From Bacillus sp. NTK071 (GTDB lineage: Bacteria > Bacillota > Bacilli > Bacillales > Guptibacillaceae), in assembly GCF_017303315.1 (NCBI RefSeq), contig NZ_JAFKOI010000001.1, positions 310,001 through 374,000 of the forward strand: a stretch of 64,000 bases of DNA, given 5' to 3'. The notes under the pieces are model-generated. The model had not been told where the DNA came from. It saw only the letters and a program-made list of their open reading frames with translations, and did not search any database. Positions 48,865 through 58,808 of the stretch are shown piece after piece; the first letter of the stretch is position 1; every line of letters begins with the position of its first letter. The translations under genes and the position numbers were made by a program.

Positions 48865-50982
48865 ATGGCACAGGACAAGCAAGTGTTTTCAATTGATTGG
48901 GCCGGTCGTGAGTTGTCGGTTGAAATTGGTCAACTGGCAAAGCAAGCGAGCGGTGCGGCATTGATTCGCTACGGCGACACAGCCGTATTAGCAACGGTTA
49001 CAGGTTCAAAAGAGCCTAAAGACCTTCCGTTTTTCCCACTAACGGTTAATTATGAAGAACGATTATATGCAGTAGGTAAAATTCCTGGAGGTTTCATCAA
49101 GCGTGAAGGCCGTCCAAGTGAAAAGGCAATCCTAGCGAGTCGTCTAATTGACCGCCCGATTCGTCCTTTATTCCCTGACGGTTTCCGTAACGAAGTACAG
49201 GTAGTAAGTACAGTTATGAGCGTTGATCAAAACTGTTCCTCAGAGATGGCAGCTATGTTCGGTTCATCTCTAGCACTTGGTATTAGTGATCTACCATTTG
49301 ATGGTCCTATTGCTGGTGTTATTGTAGGACGTATCGACGGTGAATTCGTCGTGAATCCAAACGTTGATCAGCTTGAACAAAGTGATATTCATTTAACTGT
49401 AGCTGGTACGAAAGAAGCTATTAACATGGTTGAAGCAGGTGCTGAAGAAGTTCCTGAAGAAACGATGCTTGAAGGTATTCTGTTTGGACATCAGGAAATT
49501 AAGCGTCTAATTTCTTTCCAGGAACAAATCATTGAAGCAACTGGTAAAGAGAAGCGTGAAGTAGTGCTTAAGAAAGCAAACGAAACGCTTGAAGCTGAGC
49601 TTAGCGAGCAGTACCTTTCTGACGTTAAAGAAGCTGTAAAAGTGATTGAAAAGCATGCAAGACAAGAAGCAATTGACGCTGTTATGACGCGTGCAACAGA
49701 AGCGTACGAAGAAAGCGAAGAATATAGTGCTGATGAAGTGAAATCAATTTTGAACAGCTTCGTAAAGCAAGAAGTTCGCCGTTTAATTTTGAAAGATAAA
49801 GTACGACCTGATGGACGCGGCGTTGATGAAATTCGCCCGCTTGATTCTGAAGTTGGTATTCTGTCAAGAACGCACGGTTCAGGTCTGTTCACTCGTGGAC
49901 AAACTCAGGCACTTAGCATTTGTACGCTTGGAGCACTTGGAGATGTCCAAATCCTTGATGGTCTAGGTACAGAGGAATCGAAGCGTTTTATGCATCACTA
50001 TAACTTCCCGAAGTTCAGCGTAGGAGAAACTGGCCCAATGCGTGGACCTGGTCGTCGTGAGATTGGTCACGGTGCACTTGGTGAGCGTGCTCTTGAGCAA
50101 GTGATCCCGACTGAGAAGGATTTCCCTTATACAATTCGTCTTGTATCTGAAGTGCTTGAATCAAATGGTTCGACTTCACAGGCAAGCATCTGTGCAAGTA
50201 CGCTTGCGATGATGGATGCAGGAGTGCCGATTAAAGCACCAGTTGCAGGTATTGCAATGGGACTTGTAAGTGATGGAGAAGATGTAACAGTTCTTACTGA
50301 CATTCAAGGCATGGAAGATGCTCTTGGTGACATGGACTTTAAAGTAGCTGGAACGAAGCAAGGTGTAACAGCTCTTCAAATGGACATTAAAATTTCTGGA
50401 ATTAACGAAGACATTCTTCGTCAGGCTCTTGAGCAGGCGAAAAACGGACGTCTTGCAATTCTTGAAAACATGATGAGCGCTATTAATGAGCCTCGTACTG
50501 AGCTTTCTGCATATGCACCTAAAATCCTTACAATGTCAATTAAGCCTGATAAAATTCGCGATGTTATCGGACCAAGCGGAAAAATGATTAATAAAATTAT
50601 TGAAGAGACGGGCGTTAAAATTGACATCGAACAAGATGGATCAGTCTTCATCTCTTCTACTGAACAAGAAATGAACGCAAAGGCTAAGAAAATCATCGAA
50701 GATCTTGTGCGTGAAGTTGAAGTTGGGACAACATACCTTGGTAAAGTTAAGCGAGTTGAGAAGTTCGGTGCATTTGTTGAACTATTCGCTGGTAAAGAAG
50801 GTCTTGTTCACATTTCTGAACTTGCAGAAGAACGAACTAACAAAGTTGAAGATGTTGTTTCGATCGGTGATGAGATTATGGTTAAAGTTAAAGAAATTGA
50901 TAGGCAAGGACGCGTTAACCTTTCTCGTAAAGAGCTATTGAAAGAGCAGCGTGAACGTGAAGAACAAAGTCAAAAGAACTAA
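48865..50982 (+). CDS. pnp: Polynucleotide phosphorylase
   Basis: 705 residues. Two RNase PH domains (the second with [12 protein letters not shown] and [18 protein letters not shown]), an alpha-helical linker, a KH domain ([15 protein letters not shown]) and an S1 domain. It degrades RNA 3' to 5' using phosphate and is the main exonuclease of mRNA decay in Bacillus. ATG at 48865 lies 11 bases after GAGAGGAG; the ATG at 48844 precedes that site. The protein start [15 protein letters not shown] matches the family. Confidence 0.98.
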   Translation: MAQDKQVFSIDWAGRELSVEIGQLAKQASGAALIRYGDTAVLATVTGSKEPKDLPFFPLTVNYEERLYAVGKIPGGFIKREGRPSEKAILASRLIDRPIRPLFPDGFRNEVQVVSTVMSVDQNCSSEMAAMFGSSLALGISDLPFDGPIAGVIVGRIDGEFVVNPNVDQLEQSDIHLTVAGTKEAINMVEAGAEEVPEETMLEGILFGHQEIKRLISFQEQIIEATGKEKREVVLKKANETLEAELSEQYLSDVKEAVKVIEKHARQEAIDAVMTRATEAYEESEEYSADEVKSILNSFVKQEVRRLILKDKVRPDGRGVDEIRPLDSEVGILSRTHGSGLFTRGQTQALSICTLGALGDVQILDGLGTEESKRFMHHYNFPKFSVGETGPMRGPGRREIGHGALGERALEQVIPTEKDFPYTIRLVSEVLESNGSTSQASICASTLAMMDAGVPIKAPVAGIAMGLVSDGEDVTVLTDIQGMEDALGDMDFKVAGTKQGVTALQMDIKISGINEDILRQALEQAKNGRLAILENMMSAINEPRTELSAYAPKILTMSIKPDKIRDVIGPSGKMINKIIEETGVKIDIEQDGSVFISSTEQEMNAKAKKIIEDLVREVEVGTTYLGKVKRVEKFGAFVELFAGKEGLVHISELAEERTNKVEDVVSIGDEIMVKVKEIDRQGRVNLSRKELLKEQREREEQSQKN

Positions 50983-51017
50983 AGAATTCGGCTTAGGCCG
51001 GGTTCTTTTTTTTTTTT
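50981..51017 (+). terminator. Terminator after pnp
   Basis: A 12-bp stem (50981-50992 with 50997-51008, two G-T pairs), a TTAG loop and a long T run to 51017. It overlaps the pnp stop codon. Confidence 0.88.
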
Positions 51018-51188
51018 AGTATAAGATGCGAACGAAAGAGAACCTTATCATAAGGATATGTTAATTAGTCATAAATCGAGAAATCAACAATGGAAGCTAA
51101 CATAGCCTATCATAAAAGATTTTTATAAAGTGTTTCGTTCTATAGCTTGACTTAAACACATACCCTTTGTACAAAAGGGGGCAAAACA

Positions 51189-52148
51189 ATGAAGAAATCC
51201 TGGATTCATTTAATTGTTTTCATTATGATCTTAGCGGTTGCAGCAGGTTCACTTCAGAACCCCTATACATCGATGTACCTTGGTAATTTAAAAGAACAGG
51301 CTACTATAACAGTTAATGGTAGTCCACTATATAGTGAGATAAATGAAGCGAAAGCGAAACTTGATATACTACCTGTTAATGCCATGATTGACCGTGTTTG
51401 GAAAGGCATACCGGGTTATAATGGAATTATGATAGACGCAGAAGCCTCCTACGAGAAAATGAAGGGTAAGTCTTTTAACGAAGACATGCTTGTTAGAAAA
51501 GAAGTTGAACCTGATATCCAGTTAGAGGACCTTGAACCAACAGCAGTGTATAAAGGAAATTCTAAAAAGCCAATGGTCGCTTTAATGATAAATGTTGCGT
51601 GGGGGGAAGAGTACCTACCAGATATGCTACAAGTGTTAAAGAAAAACAATGTTCACGCAACGTTTTTCCTTGATGGATCATGGGCTAAGAAAAATCCAGA
51701 TATGGTGCGTATGCTTGATGAAGAAGGGCACGAAATTGGAAATCATGCCTATTCTCACCCTGATTTAAAGCAATTAAGTAATGCATCCATTCGTAAACAG
51801 CTAGAAGATACAAATAAAGTTATTGAAGCGACAATCGACAAAAAGCCAGTTGTTTTCGCACCACCAAGCGGTAGCTATGCGAACAATGCAGTTCAGATTG
51901 CTGACAGTCTTGGCATGCAAACGGTTCTTTGGTCTGTTGATACAGTGGATTGGAAGAAACCTGCTCCACAGGTAATAACGGATCGAGTGTTGCAGAAGGT
52001 TCATGCTGGCGCATTAGTTTTGATGCACCCTACAGACTCGACAGAAAAAAGCCTTGAGGCTATTATTCGCGGAGTTAAAAAGCGCGGATATCATCCTGGT
52101 ACAGTCTCACAAGTGTTAGATTCGAAACGAATTGAGAAAAGACCATAG
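51189..52148 (+). CDS. ylxY: Polysaccharide deacetylase-like protein YlxY
   Basis: 319 residues. An N-terminal hydrophobic segment (about 6-20) acts as a signal or anchor, placing the protein outside the membrane. The C-terminal NodB-like domain keeps HATFFLDG and the metal-binding His pair (His186, His190 in GNHAYSHPDL). The usual TFDDG motif is replaced by INVAWG (134-139), so the catalytic and metal Asp residues are absent; B. subtilis YlxY has the same change. A catalytic role is therefore doubtful. AAAGGGGGC precedes the ATG. Confidence 0.93.
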   Translation: MKKSWIHLIVFIMILAVAAGSLQNPYTSMYLGNLKEQATITVNGSPLYSEINEAKAKLDILPVNAMIDRVWKGIPGYNGIMIDAEASYEKMKGKSFNEDMLVRKEVEPDIQLEDLEPTAVYKGNSKKPMVALMINVAWGEEYLPDMLQVLKKNNVHATFFLDGSWAKKNPDMVRMLDEEGHEIGNHAYSHPDLKQLSNASIRKQLEDTNKVIEATIDKKPVVFAPPSGSYANNAVQIADSLGMQTVLWSVDTVDWKKPAPQVITDRVLQKVHAGALVLMHPTDSTEKSLEAIIRGVKKRGYHPGTVSQVLDSKRIEKRP

Positions 52149-52228
52149 AATTGTTTCCTATCTTCATTAATGATATAGTGATTTTGGAAGATTACGAAAG
52201 AAAAGGTTACGATACAGGAGGAAAAGGC

Positions 52229-53467
52229 TTGATAAATAAAGTAACTTGCAAAAATGGTGTAAGGGTAGTGTTAGAAAATATACCAACAGTTCGATCGGTC
52301 GCCATCGGAATCTGGATTGGAACTGGTTCTCGTTTTGAACCAAAAGAGTTAAATGGTGTCTCACATTTCCTTGAGCATATGTTTTTCAAAGGAACAGAAA
52401 AGAGAAGTGCAAAAGAAATTGCTGAATCTTTTGATAGTATTGGTGGTCAAGTTAATGCGTTTACATCGAAAGAGTATACGTGTTACTATGCAAAAGTTCT
52501 CGATGAGCACGCTGATTATGCACTTGATGTGTTAACAGATATGTTCTTCCAATCAACGTTTGATGCTACCGAGCTTGCCAAAGAGAAGAACGTTGTTCAC
52601 GAGGAAATCAAAATGTATGAAGATACGCCAGATGATATCGTTCATGACATGTTAAGTCAGGCGAGTTACGGTGATCATGAATTAGCAATGCCAATTCTCG
52701 GGACTGAAGATACATTAAAAGGGTTTTCTGGAGAAACGTTGCGAGACTATATGCAAAGTCACTATACACCTGACAATATCGTAGTATCTATTGCAGGGAA
52801 TATTGATGAATCCTTTATGAAAAAAGTAGAAGCTGCTTTTGAACACTGGGAAACTCCTGCAGGAAAGCCTGATGTGACTGCACCAGTCTTTCACTCAGGC
52901 CATCTTGCTCGTAAAAAAGAAACAGAGCAAGCTCACCTTTGTCTCGGATACGAAGGACTTCCATTTGGTACTGACGATATTTATAGCTTAATTGTTATGA
53001 ATAATGTTCTTGGTGGAAGTATGAGTAGCCGACTCTTCCAGGATGTAAGGGAAGACCAAGGACTTGCTTATTCTGTGTTCTCGTATCATTCTGCTTATAA
53101 AGATAGCGGATTGCTTACAATTTATGCAGGGACAGCACAAAACCAGCTCGATCGTCTATATGAAACGATTCAGAAGACATTAACAGAATTTAAGAATGAT
53201 GGAATAACATCAAAAGAGCTTAAGAATTGCAAGGAGCAGCTGAAAGGGAACTTGATGCTTAGCCTTGAGAGTACAAACAGCCGTATGAGCCGAAACGGTA
53301 AAAATGAATTATTACTGAATCAACACCGCACACTCGATGATATTATTACGAATATTGAAAGTGTGAATCATGAAAATGTAAACAATATGATTCAATCTAT
53401 GTTTACAGACGATTTCTCCTGTTCGTTGATTAGTCCGAACGGTAAATTACCCAATGGCATGAAATAA
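52229..53467 (+). CDS. mlpA: M16 zinc peptidase MlpA (YmxG)
   Basis: 412 residues, an M16 (pitrilysin/processing-peptidase) family protein. The inverted zinc motif HFLEH holds His46, Glu49 and His50, with the distal Glu in EEIKMYEDTP; the C-terminal domain has GGSMSSRLFQDVREDQGLAYS. The start is TTG at 52229 following AGGAGGAAAAGG; an in-frame ATG at 52151 lacks a ribosome site and adds a non-conserved 26 residues. A terminator follows. Confidence 0.95.
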   Translation: MINKVTCKNGVRVVLENIPTVRSVAIGIWIGTGSRFEPKELNGVSHFLEHMFFKGTEKRSAKEIAESFDSIGGQVNAFTSKEYTCYYAKVLDEHADYALDVLTDMFFQSTFDATELAKEKNVVHEEIKMYEDTPDDIVHDMLSQASYGDHELAMPILGTEDTLKGFSGETLRDYMQSHYTPDNIVVSIAGNIDESFMKKVEAAFEHWETPAGKPDVTAPVFHSGHLARKKETEQAHLCLGYEGLPFGTDDIYSLIVMNNVLGGSMSSRLFQDVREDQGLAYSVFSYHSAYKDSGLLTIYAGTAQNQLDRLYETIQKTLTEFKNDGITSKELKNCKEQLKGNLMLSLESTNSRMSRNGKNELLLNQHRTLDDIITNIESVNHENVNNMIQSMFTDDFSCSLISPNGKLPNGMK

Positions 53468-53478
53468 AATTTTGATTA

Positions 53479-53510
53479 AAAGCCCGTCTCTACTAAAGAG
53501 GCGGGTTTTT
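53479..53510 (+). terminator. Terminator after mlpA
   Basis: A stem of GCCCGTCTC with GAGGCGGGT (G-T pairs included), 7-base loop TACTAAA and TTTTT. Confidence 0.82.
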
Positions 53511-53589
53511 AGTCGTGATAATTCATGTCTTCCTCTCGGGTCTTATTCATAGACTAGGATATATAAACGCGAATGTTAGGAGGAGAATG

Positions 53590-53832
53590 ATGAGGCTTAG
53601 CCAACTAAGTGGTAAAGAATTAATAGACATTGAAAGAGGACAGAAGCTCGGTGTACTAGGTCAAACAGATCTTTTATTTGATGAAAAGACGGGATTATTA
53701 AAAGCTTTGATTATTCCTAAGTCCTCCTGGATGGGTTTTAAGCGTAAAGAACAAGATATCTCAATACCTTGGGATCATATTGAAACAATTGGAAGAGATA
53801 TGATTATCGTTCAAAATAATAAAAAGGATTAA
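53590..53832 (+). CDS. ymxH: YlmC/YmxH family PRC-barrel protein
   Basis: 80 residues, a small PRC-barrel of the YlmC/YmxH family of spore formers: LSQLSGKELIDIERG, LGVLGQTDLLFDEKTG and ISIPWDHIETIGRDMIIV. The family is associated with sporulation; the exact role is unknown. Two ATGs (53587, 53590) follow AGGAGGAG; 53590 gives better spacing. It lies directly before the dipicolinate synthase genes, as in B. subtilis. Confidence 0.9.
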   Translation: MRLSQLSGKELIDIERGQKLGVLGQTDLLFDEKTGLLKALIIPKSSWMGFKRKEQDISIPWDHIETIGRDMIIVQNNKKD

Positions 53833-53851
53833 ATTGGAGTTCATTCTAAAT

Positions 53852-53880
53852 TCACCAAGCGGGTATTCACCACATAGAAT
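53852..53880 (+). promoter_or_regulatory. Candidate sigma-K promoter of dpaAB
   Basis: CACC (53852-53855), 16 bases, CATAGAATG (53872-53880). The sigma-K consensus is MACM and CATANNNTA; only the last base differs. Dipicolinate synthase is made in the mother cell late in sporulation, so this fits. A 7-base inverted repeat (CATTCTA at 53841 and TAGAATG at 53874) overlaps the -10. Confidence 0.55.
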
Positions 53881-53937
53881 GTTGAGAAATTACATTAATC
53901 CCCGTAGTAAGACGTGGAAAAGGAAAGGGGAGGAACG

Positions 53938-54840
53938 ATGCTAACGAATCAACACATCGCCATAATTGGCGGTGATGCCCGCCAGCTTGAAATTATTCGA
54001 AAGTTGACCGAACTGAATGCGGACTTATACCTAATCGGGTTTGATCAGCTTGATCACGGATTCACCGGAGCAACGAAATGTACAATGGATGAAGTTAAGC
54101 TTTCAACACTGAATGCGATTATCCTTCCAGTGGGTGGAACGACGCTTGAAGGGGAAGTAGATACGATTTTTTCTAATGAGAAAGTTATCTTAACAGCAGA
54201 TCAACTGAAACAAACTCCTTCCCACTGTACAATTTATAGTGGAATCAGTAACAGTTGTTTAAATCAAATGGTTTCCGAGGCGTCCAGGACTTTAGTTTGC
54301 CTATTTGAACGAGATGATGTTGCAATTTATAATTCCATCCCGACGGTAGAAGGAACTGTCATGATGGTTATTCAGCATACTGATATTACAATTCATCAAT
54401 CAAACATTGCAGTACTAGGACTAGGTCGAGTGGGTATGTCTGTTGCACGGACATTTGCGGCACTTGGTGCGAACGTCAGTGTGGGAGCAAGAAAGCCAGA
54501 ACATATTGCCAGAATTACGGAAATGGGATTAAAACCTTTTCATTTATCAGACCTCGTTCATAACGTTTCGAATCTAGATGTTTGTATCAATACAATACCA
54601 GCCCAAATTGTAACGTCACAAGTGATCGCAAAAATGCCTTCTCATACGCTTGTGATTGACCTTGCTTCGAAGCCTGGAGGAACGGATTTTCGATATGCAG
54701 AAAAACGAGGCATTAAGGCGCTTCTTGCACCAGGACTTCCTGGTATTGTTGCACCGAAAACAGCGGGGAAAATTATTGCTAATGTATTGACTCAGCTGCT
54801 GATTGAGCAGTCTCAAAAGGGAAAGGAGAACACTCCATGA
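53938..54840 (+). CDS. dpaA: Dipicolinate synthase subunit A
   Basis: 300 residues (SpoVFA). An N-terminal domain with AIIGGDARQLEIIRKL and a second nucleotide-binding fold with VLGLGRVGMSVARTFAALGA, ending in APGLPGIVAPKTAG. With DpaB it oxidises dihydrodipicolinate to dipicolinic acid, the Ca-chelating spore-core compound, in the mother cell. ATG at 53938 follows GGGGAGGAACG. It overlaps dpaB by four bases (ATGA). Confidence 0.97.
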   Translation: MLTNQHIAIIGGDARQLEIIRKLTELNADLYLIGFDQLDHGFTGATKCTMDEVKLSTLNAIILPVGGTTLEGEVDTIFSNEKVILTADQLKQTPSHCTIYSGISNSCLNQMVSEASRTLVCLFERDDVAIYNSIPTVEGTVMMVIQHTDITIHQSNIAVLGLGRVGMSVARTFAALGANVSVGARKPEHIARITEMGLKPFHLSDLVHNVSNLDVCINTIPAQIVTSQVIAKMPSHTLVIDLASKPGGTDFRYAEKRGIKALLAPGLPGIVAPKTAGKIIANVLTQLLIEQSQKGKENTP

Positions 54841-55430
54841 GTTTGAAAGGGAAACACATCGGTTTTGGTTTAACAGGTTCTCATTGTACGTATGATGCCG
54901 TCGTCCCTCAAATTGAAGAGCTCGTTCAATCTGGAGCCAAAGTCACTCCATTTGTATCACATACTGTTATGAACACGACTACGAGGTTTGGGGTAGGCGA
55001 AGACTGGATTGCTCGAATTGAAGAAATTACAGGCAATTCTGCTGTAAATTCAATTGTAAAAGCAGAACCGTTTGGCCCTAAAACGCCGCTTGATTGTATG
55101 GTCATTGCTCCAATAACAGGCAATTCTATTAGTAAATTCGCTAATGCGATGACTGATTCTCCTGTTTTAATGGGGGCAAAAGCAACGTTAAGAAATGAAA
55201 AACCAGTCGTTCTTGGCATATCGACGAATGATGGTCTTGGGTTAAATGGCACAAATATTTTGAGGTTGATGTCGACCAAAAATATTTATTTTATCCCATT
55301 TGGTCAGGATGATCCTGTTAAAAAGCCAAACTCACTTGTCGCTCGAATGCCTTCATTGAAAGAAACAATTGAGATGGCCATCCAAGGGAAGCAGATTCAA
55401 CCGGTACTAGTGGAGCGGTATTTAGATTAA
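54837..55430 (+). CDS. dpaB: Dipicolinate synthase subunit B
   Basis: 197 residues (SpoVFB), a flavoprotein-like fold of the UbiX/Dfp type: IGFGLTGSHCTYD at the start, FVSHTVMNTTTRFG, and MVIAPITGNSISKFANAMTDSPV. The start ATGA overlaps the dpaA stop, so the two subunits are coupled. It lies just upstream of asd-dapG-dapA, which supplies the dihydrodipicolinate substrate. Confidence 0.97.
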   Translation: MSLKGKHIGFGLTGSHCTYDAVVPQIEELVQSGAKVTPFVSHTVMNTTTRFGVGEDWIARIEEITGNSAVNSIVKAEPFGPKTPLDCMVIAPITGNSISKFANAMTDSPVLMGAKATLRNEKPVVLGISTNDGLGLNGTNILRLMSTKNIYFIPFGQDDPVKKPNSLVARMPSLKETIEMAIQGKQIQPVLVERYLD

Positions 55431-55492
55431 CAATTGATTTTTCTTTCTTTAGATTAGGTTTATGATAAAATAGAGAATAAAATCACTAAGTA

Positions 55493-55518
55493 GGAGGAGA
55501 AACCTCGGTTTCTCCTTC
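55493..55518 (+). terminator. Hairpin upstream of asd
   Basis: GGAGAAACC / GGTTTCTCC, about 10 bp with a very short loop, extendable by flanking pairs. It lacks a clear T run. It lies 45 bases before asd and could be a terminator for dpaAB or a leader structure of asd. Confidence 0.5.
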
Positions 55519-55563
55519 TGTTGTGATGGATTTAGGAATGGACTATGGGAGGAGAATAAAGAA

Positions 55564-56610
55564 ATGAGCGGAAACCAATATCATGTAGCAGTAGTTGGAG
55601 CAACAGGTGCAGTCGGACAACAAATGATTCAAACACTAGAGGAACGAGATTTTCCGATATCGACCTTAACGCTCCTTTCATCATCACGTTCAGCAGGTAA
55701 AAAAGTCATTTTCAAAAATCAGGAATTAACGGTAAAGGAAGCAACACCTGAAGCTTTTGAAGGGGTGCAGCTTGCCTTATTTAGTGCTGGAGGTAGTGTT
55801 TCGAAAGAATTAGCACCTGAAGCAGTTAAACGAGGCGCTATCGTTGTTGATAATACAAGTGCGTTCCGAATGAATCCGGAAGTTCCACTTGTGGTACCAG
55901 AAGTGAACGAAAGCGATTTAAACGATCATAAAGGGATTATTGCGAATCCAAACTGTTCAACTATACAGATGGTGGCAGCACTTGAACCACTTAAGCAAAC
56001 ATACGGCCTTCATAAAATTATTGTTTCTACTTACCAGGCAGTTTCAGGTGCAGGAGCGAACGCTGTTACTGAGATGAAAGAACAGTCACAAGCTGCATTA
56101 AATGGAGAAGAGTACACTCCAGAAATTCTTCCAGTTAAGGGAGACAAGAATCATTATCCAATCGCATTTAATGCGATCCCACAAATTGATGTTTTTGAAG
56201 ATAATGGATTTACTTATGAAGAAATGAAAATGATAAATGAAACGAAGAAAATTATGCATGACGCTGAGCTACATGTAGCTGCAACTTGCGTACGTCTTCC
56301 AATTGAGACAGGTCACGCTGAATCTGTTTATGTGGAGATCGGTCGAGATGATGTAACCGTTGAGGATGTGAAAGAACTAATGAAAAATGCTCCAGGAGTA
56401 ACATTGAAGGACGACCCTTCTAAACAAGTTTATCCTATGCCGCTCGATGCTGTAGGGAAATCTGATGTTTTTGTGGGTCGTATTCGAAAAGATCTAAATC
56501 AAAAAAATGGCTTCCATATGTGGATTGTCTCTGATAATCTACTCAAGGGGGCAGCATGGAATTCTGTCCAAATCGCCGAAAGTTTGGCAGCCCTTAATAT
56601 TTTGAAATAG
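55564..56610 (+). CDS. asd: Aspartate-semialdehyde dehydrogenase
   Basis: 348 residues. NADP-binding [10 protein letters not shown] (12-21) and the catalytic Cys131 in NPNCSTIQM; the C-terminal His lies in a GHAESVYVE segment. It makes aspartate semialdehyde, the branch point for lysine, dipicolinate, threonine and methionine. GGGAGGAGAATAAAG precedes the ATG. It is the first gene of asd-dapG-dapA. Confidence 0.98.
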   Translation: MSGNQYHVAVVGATGAVGQQMIQTLEERDFPISTLTLLSSSRSAGKKVIFKNQELTVKEATPEAFEGVQLALFSAGGSVSKELAPEAVKRGAIVVDNTSAFRMNPEVPLVVPEVNESDLNDHKGIIANPNCSTIQMVAALEPLKQTYGLHKIIVSTYQAVSGAGANAVTEMKEQSQAALNGEEYTPEILPVKGDKNHYPIAFNAIPQIDVFEDNGFTYEEMKMINETKKIMHDAELHVAATCVRLPIETGHAESVYVEIGRDDVTVEDVKELMKNAPGVTLKDDPSKQVYPMPLDAVGKSDVFVGRIRKDLNQKNGFHMWIVSDNLLKGAAWNSVQIAESLAALNILK

Positions 56611-56629
56611 ACATAAGAAGGTGTTCTGA

Positions 56630-57901
56630 ATGAAAGTCATCGTGCAAAAGTTTGGCGGAACTTCATTAAAAAGTGAAGACGGCAGACTTAGAGCTGTTAA
56701 CCATATTAAAGAAGCAGTCAGCGATGGATATAAAGTTGTCGTCGTCGTATCAGCGATGGGTCGAAAAGGGGATCCCTATGCAACAGATACGTTGCTTGGA
56801 TTGATTGGTGATCGCAATCGTAAAGTAACTTCAAGGGAATATGATCTCTTAGTTTCCTGTGGAGAAAGCATTTCTTCTGTCGTTTTTTCAAACTTGCTAC
56901 TTACAGAAGGTCTTAGAGCCACAGCCTATACAGGTGGCCAGGCAGGGTTTATGACGACTGCCGAGCATAGTAAAGCAAGAATTCTTGAAATGAAATCAGA
57001 ACGTCTCATGGAAGAGCTCAAGACGATGGACGTTGTGGTTGTAACAGGTTTCCAAGGTGTTACAAAAGATGGCGATGTTACAACACTTGGTCGTGGAGGT
57101 AGTGATACCTCGGCTGCAGCTCTTGGTGCAGCACTAACGGCTGAGTGGGTTGATATTTTCACAGATGTGGAAGGAATTATGACAGCCGATCCTCGTCTTG
57201 TTGAAAAAGCGCGCCCGCTTTCCATTGTGACTTATAATGAAGTTTGTAATATGGCTTATCAAGGTGCAAAGGTGATTCACCCACGTGCCGTTGAAATTGC
57301 GATGCAAGCGAAGATTCCAATGCGTATTCGATCTACTTATTCGTCCTCAACAGGAACACTTGTTACATCTGCTACTGGTAAGATCACAGGTGAACAGGTT
57401 ATAGATCGTGTGATAACGGGTATCGCTCATGTGAGTGGCGTGACACAAATTAAAGTCTTCGCGAAAGAGGGGCAATACGATCTTCAGTCCAGAGTATTTA
57501 AAGCTATGGCTCGAGAAGGAATTAGTGTTGACTTCATTAACATCAGCCTTACAGGTGTCGTATACACTGTAATGGAAGAAATGACAGAGCGAGCAGTTTT
57601 GACTTTAAATGAAATGGGCTACGATCCAGAAATCATTCAAGATTGTGCGAAAGTATCTGCTGTAGGAGCGGGTATGAGTGGTGTACCTGGTGTTACTGCG
57701 AAGATTGTTGAGTCGCTTGCTCAAGAAAACATTGATATACTTCAGTCGGCTGATTCTCATACAACCATTTGGGTTCTGGTAAGACAGCATGATTTGTCAG
57801 CGGCTGTTAACGCGTTGCATGATGTGTTTCATTTACATCTTGCTCCAGGACAGGAATTAGAAGAAATGAAGGATCAGCTTCAAGCTGAAGGCAAGGAGTG
57901 A
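56630..57901 (+). CDS. dapG: Aspartokinase I, diaminopimelate-sensitive type
   Basis: 423 residues, about 20 longer than B. subtilis DapG because of a C-terminal tail (APGQELEEMKDQLQ). The kinase domain shows KFGGTSLK and GRGGSDTSAAALG; two ACT domains follow, with VGAGMSGVPG. It phosphorylates aspartate. The DapG class is inhibited by diaminopimelate and sits with asd and dapA in spore formers. dapA starts 5 bases after its stop. Confidence 0.96.
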   Translation: MKVIVQKFGGTSLKSEDGRLRAVNHIKEAVSDGYKVVVVVSAMGRKGDPYATDTLLGLIGDRNRKVTSREYDLLVSCGESISSVVFSNLLLTEGLRATAYTGGQAGFMTTAEHSKARILEMKSERLMEELKTMDVVVVTGFQGVTKDGDVTTLGRGGSDTSAAALGAALTAEWVDIFTDVEGIMTADPRLVEKARPLSIVTYNEVCNMAYQGAKVIHPRAVEIAMQAKIPMRIRSTYSSSTGTLVTSATGKITGEQVIDRVITGIAHVSGVTQIKVFAKEGQYDLQSRVFKAMAREGISVDFINISLTGVVYTVMEEMTERAVLTLNEMGYDPEIIQDCAKVSAVGAGMSGVPGVTAKIVESLAQENIDILQSADSHTTIWVLVRQHDLSAAVNALHDVFHLHLAPGQELEEMKDQLQAEGKE

Positions 57902-57906
57902 AAGAA

Positions 57907-58773
57907 ATGAATTTTGGAAAAGTATTAACAGCTATGGTCACTCCCTTTGATCGTAAAGGGTATGTTGACTTCGCGAAAACGGAACAATTAATCAACTATC
58001 TATTAAAGAACGGAACTGATGGACTCGTTGTTGCCGGAACTACCGGTGAATCTCCAACGCTTTCGTCAGAAGAAAAGGTTGCCTTGTTCAAGCATTCCGT
58101 TAAAATAGCAGATGGAAGAGTTCCAATTATAGCTGGAACAGGTAGTAATAATACACATGCATCAATTGAGCTAACGAAGAAAGCGGAAGCTGTAGGTGTG
58201 GATGCAATCATGATCGTTGCACCTTATTACAGCAAACCCGGACAAAAGGGTCTTTTCGAGCATTTCAAAGCTATCGCTGAATCAACAAAACTTCCTGTCA
58301 TGATTTATAACATTCCGGGTCGCTCTGTTGTGAATATGACAGCTGAAACGATTGTAGAGCTTTCTAAAATCAAAAACATTGTTTCTGTTAAAGAAGCGAG
58401 TGGAGATCTTGATCAGATTACTGAAATCATTAGTCAAACAGAGGATTCTTTCTCAGTCTATAGTGGAGATGATGGGTTAACCTTACCGATTATGTCTATA
58501 GGCGGAGATGGCGTTATTTCAGTAGCTGCTCACGTTCTTGGAAACGAGATGCAGGAAATGATCGCTGCTTATGAAGCAGGGGAAGTAAAGAAAGCAACAT
58601 CGATTCATCACCAGATTTTACCGATTATGAATGAGCTTTTTAAAGCCCCAAGCCCATCACCAGTAAAAACTGCCCTTCAGCTAAAAGGAATGGACGTTGG
58701 AAGTGTTCGACTGCCAATGATTCCTCTTACAGCTGAAGAGCGTTCATCATTAGCTGCTATGCTATCTAAATAA
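57907..58773 (+). CDS. dapA: 4-hydroxy-tetrahydrodipicolinate synthase
   Basis: 288 residues, a TIM barrel. The Schiff-base Lys162 is in VSVKEASGD, Tyr134 in YNIPGRS, and GTTGESPTLS is at 44-53. It condenses pyruvate and aspartate semialdehyde, the committed step to DAP, lysine and dipicolinate. ATG at 57907 is 8 bases after AAGGAG; a GTG at 57898 lies inside that site. A strong terminator follows. Confidence 0.98.
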   Translation: MNFGKVLTAMVTPFDRKGYVDFAKTEQLINYLLKNGTDGLVVAGTTGESPTLSSEEKVALFKHSVKIADGRVPIIAGTGSNNTHASIELTKKAEAVGVDAIMIVAPYYSKPGQKGLFEHFKAIAESTKLPVMIYNIPGRSVVNMTAETIVELSKIKNIVSVKEASGDLDQITEIISQTEDSFSVYSGDDGLTLPIMSIGGDGVISVAAHVLGNEMQEMIAAYEAGEVKKATSIHHQILPIMNELFKAPSPSPVKTALQLKGMDVGSVRLPMIPLTAEERSSLAAMLSK

Positions 58774-58781
58774 TATGTTCG

Positions 58782-58808
58782 ACGGACGCCTATGGCGTCC
58801 GTTTTTTT
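58782..58808 (+). terminator. Terminator after dapA
   Basis: ACGGACGCC / GGCGTCCGT with a TAT loop and a seven-T tail. Confidence 0.9.

Noticed and set aside
51147-51175. TTGACT-17-TACAAA as promoter of ylxY
   Set aside because: The start point would fall about 7 bases before the ATG, after the ribosome site, so this element cannot serve ylxY as read.
53528-53556. Perfect sigma-K -10 (CATAGACTA) before ymxH
   Set aside because: No AC at the -35 position with 16-17 base spacing, so the match may be chance in AT-rich DNA.
55431-55563. Lysine riboswitch (L box) upstream of asd-dapG-dapA
   Set aside because: The gap is only 133 bases and shows a single simple hairpin, not the large conserved lysine aptamer.
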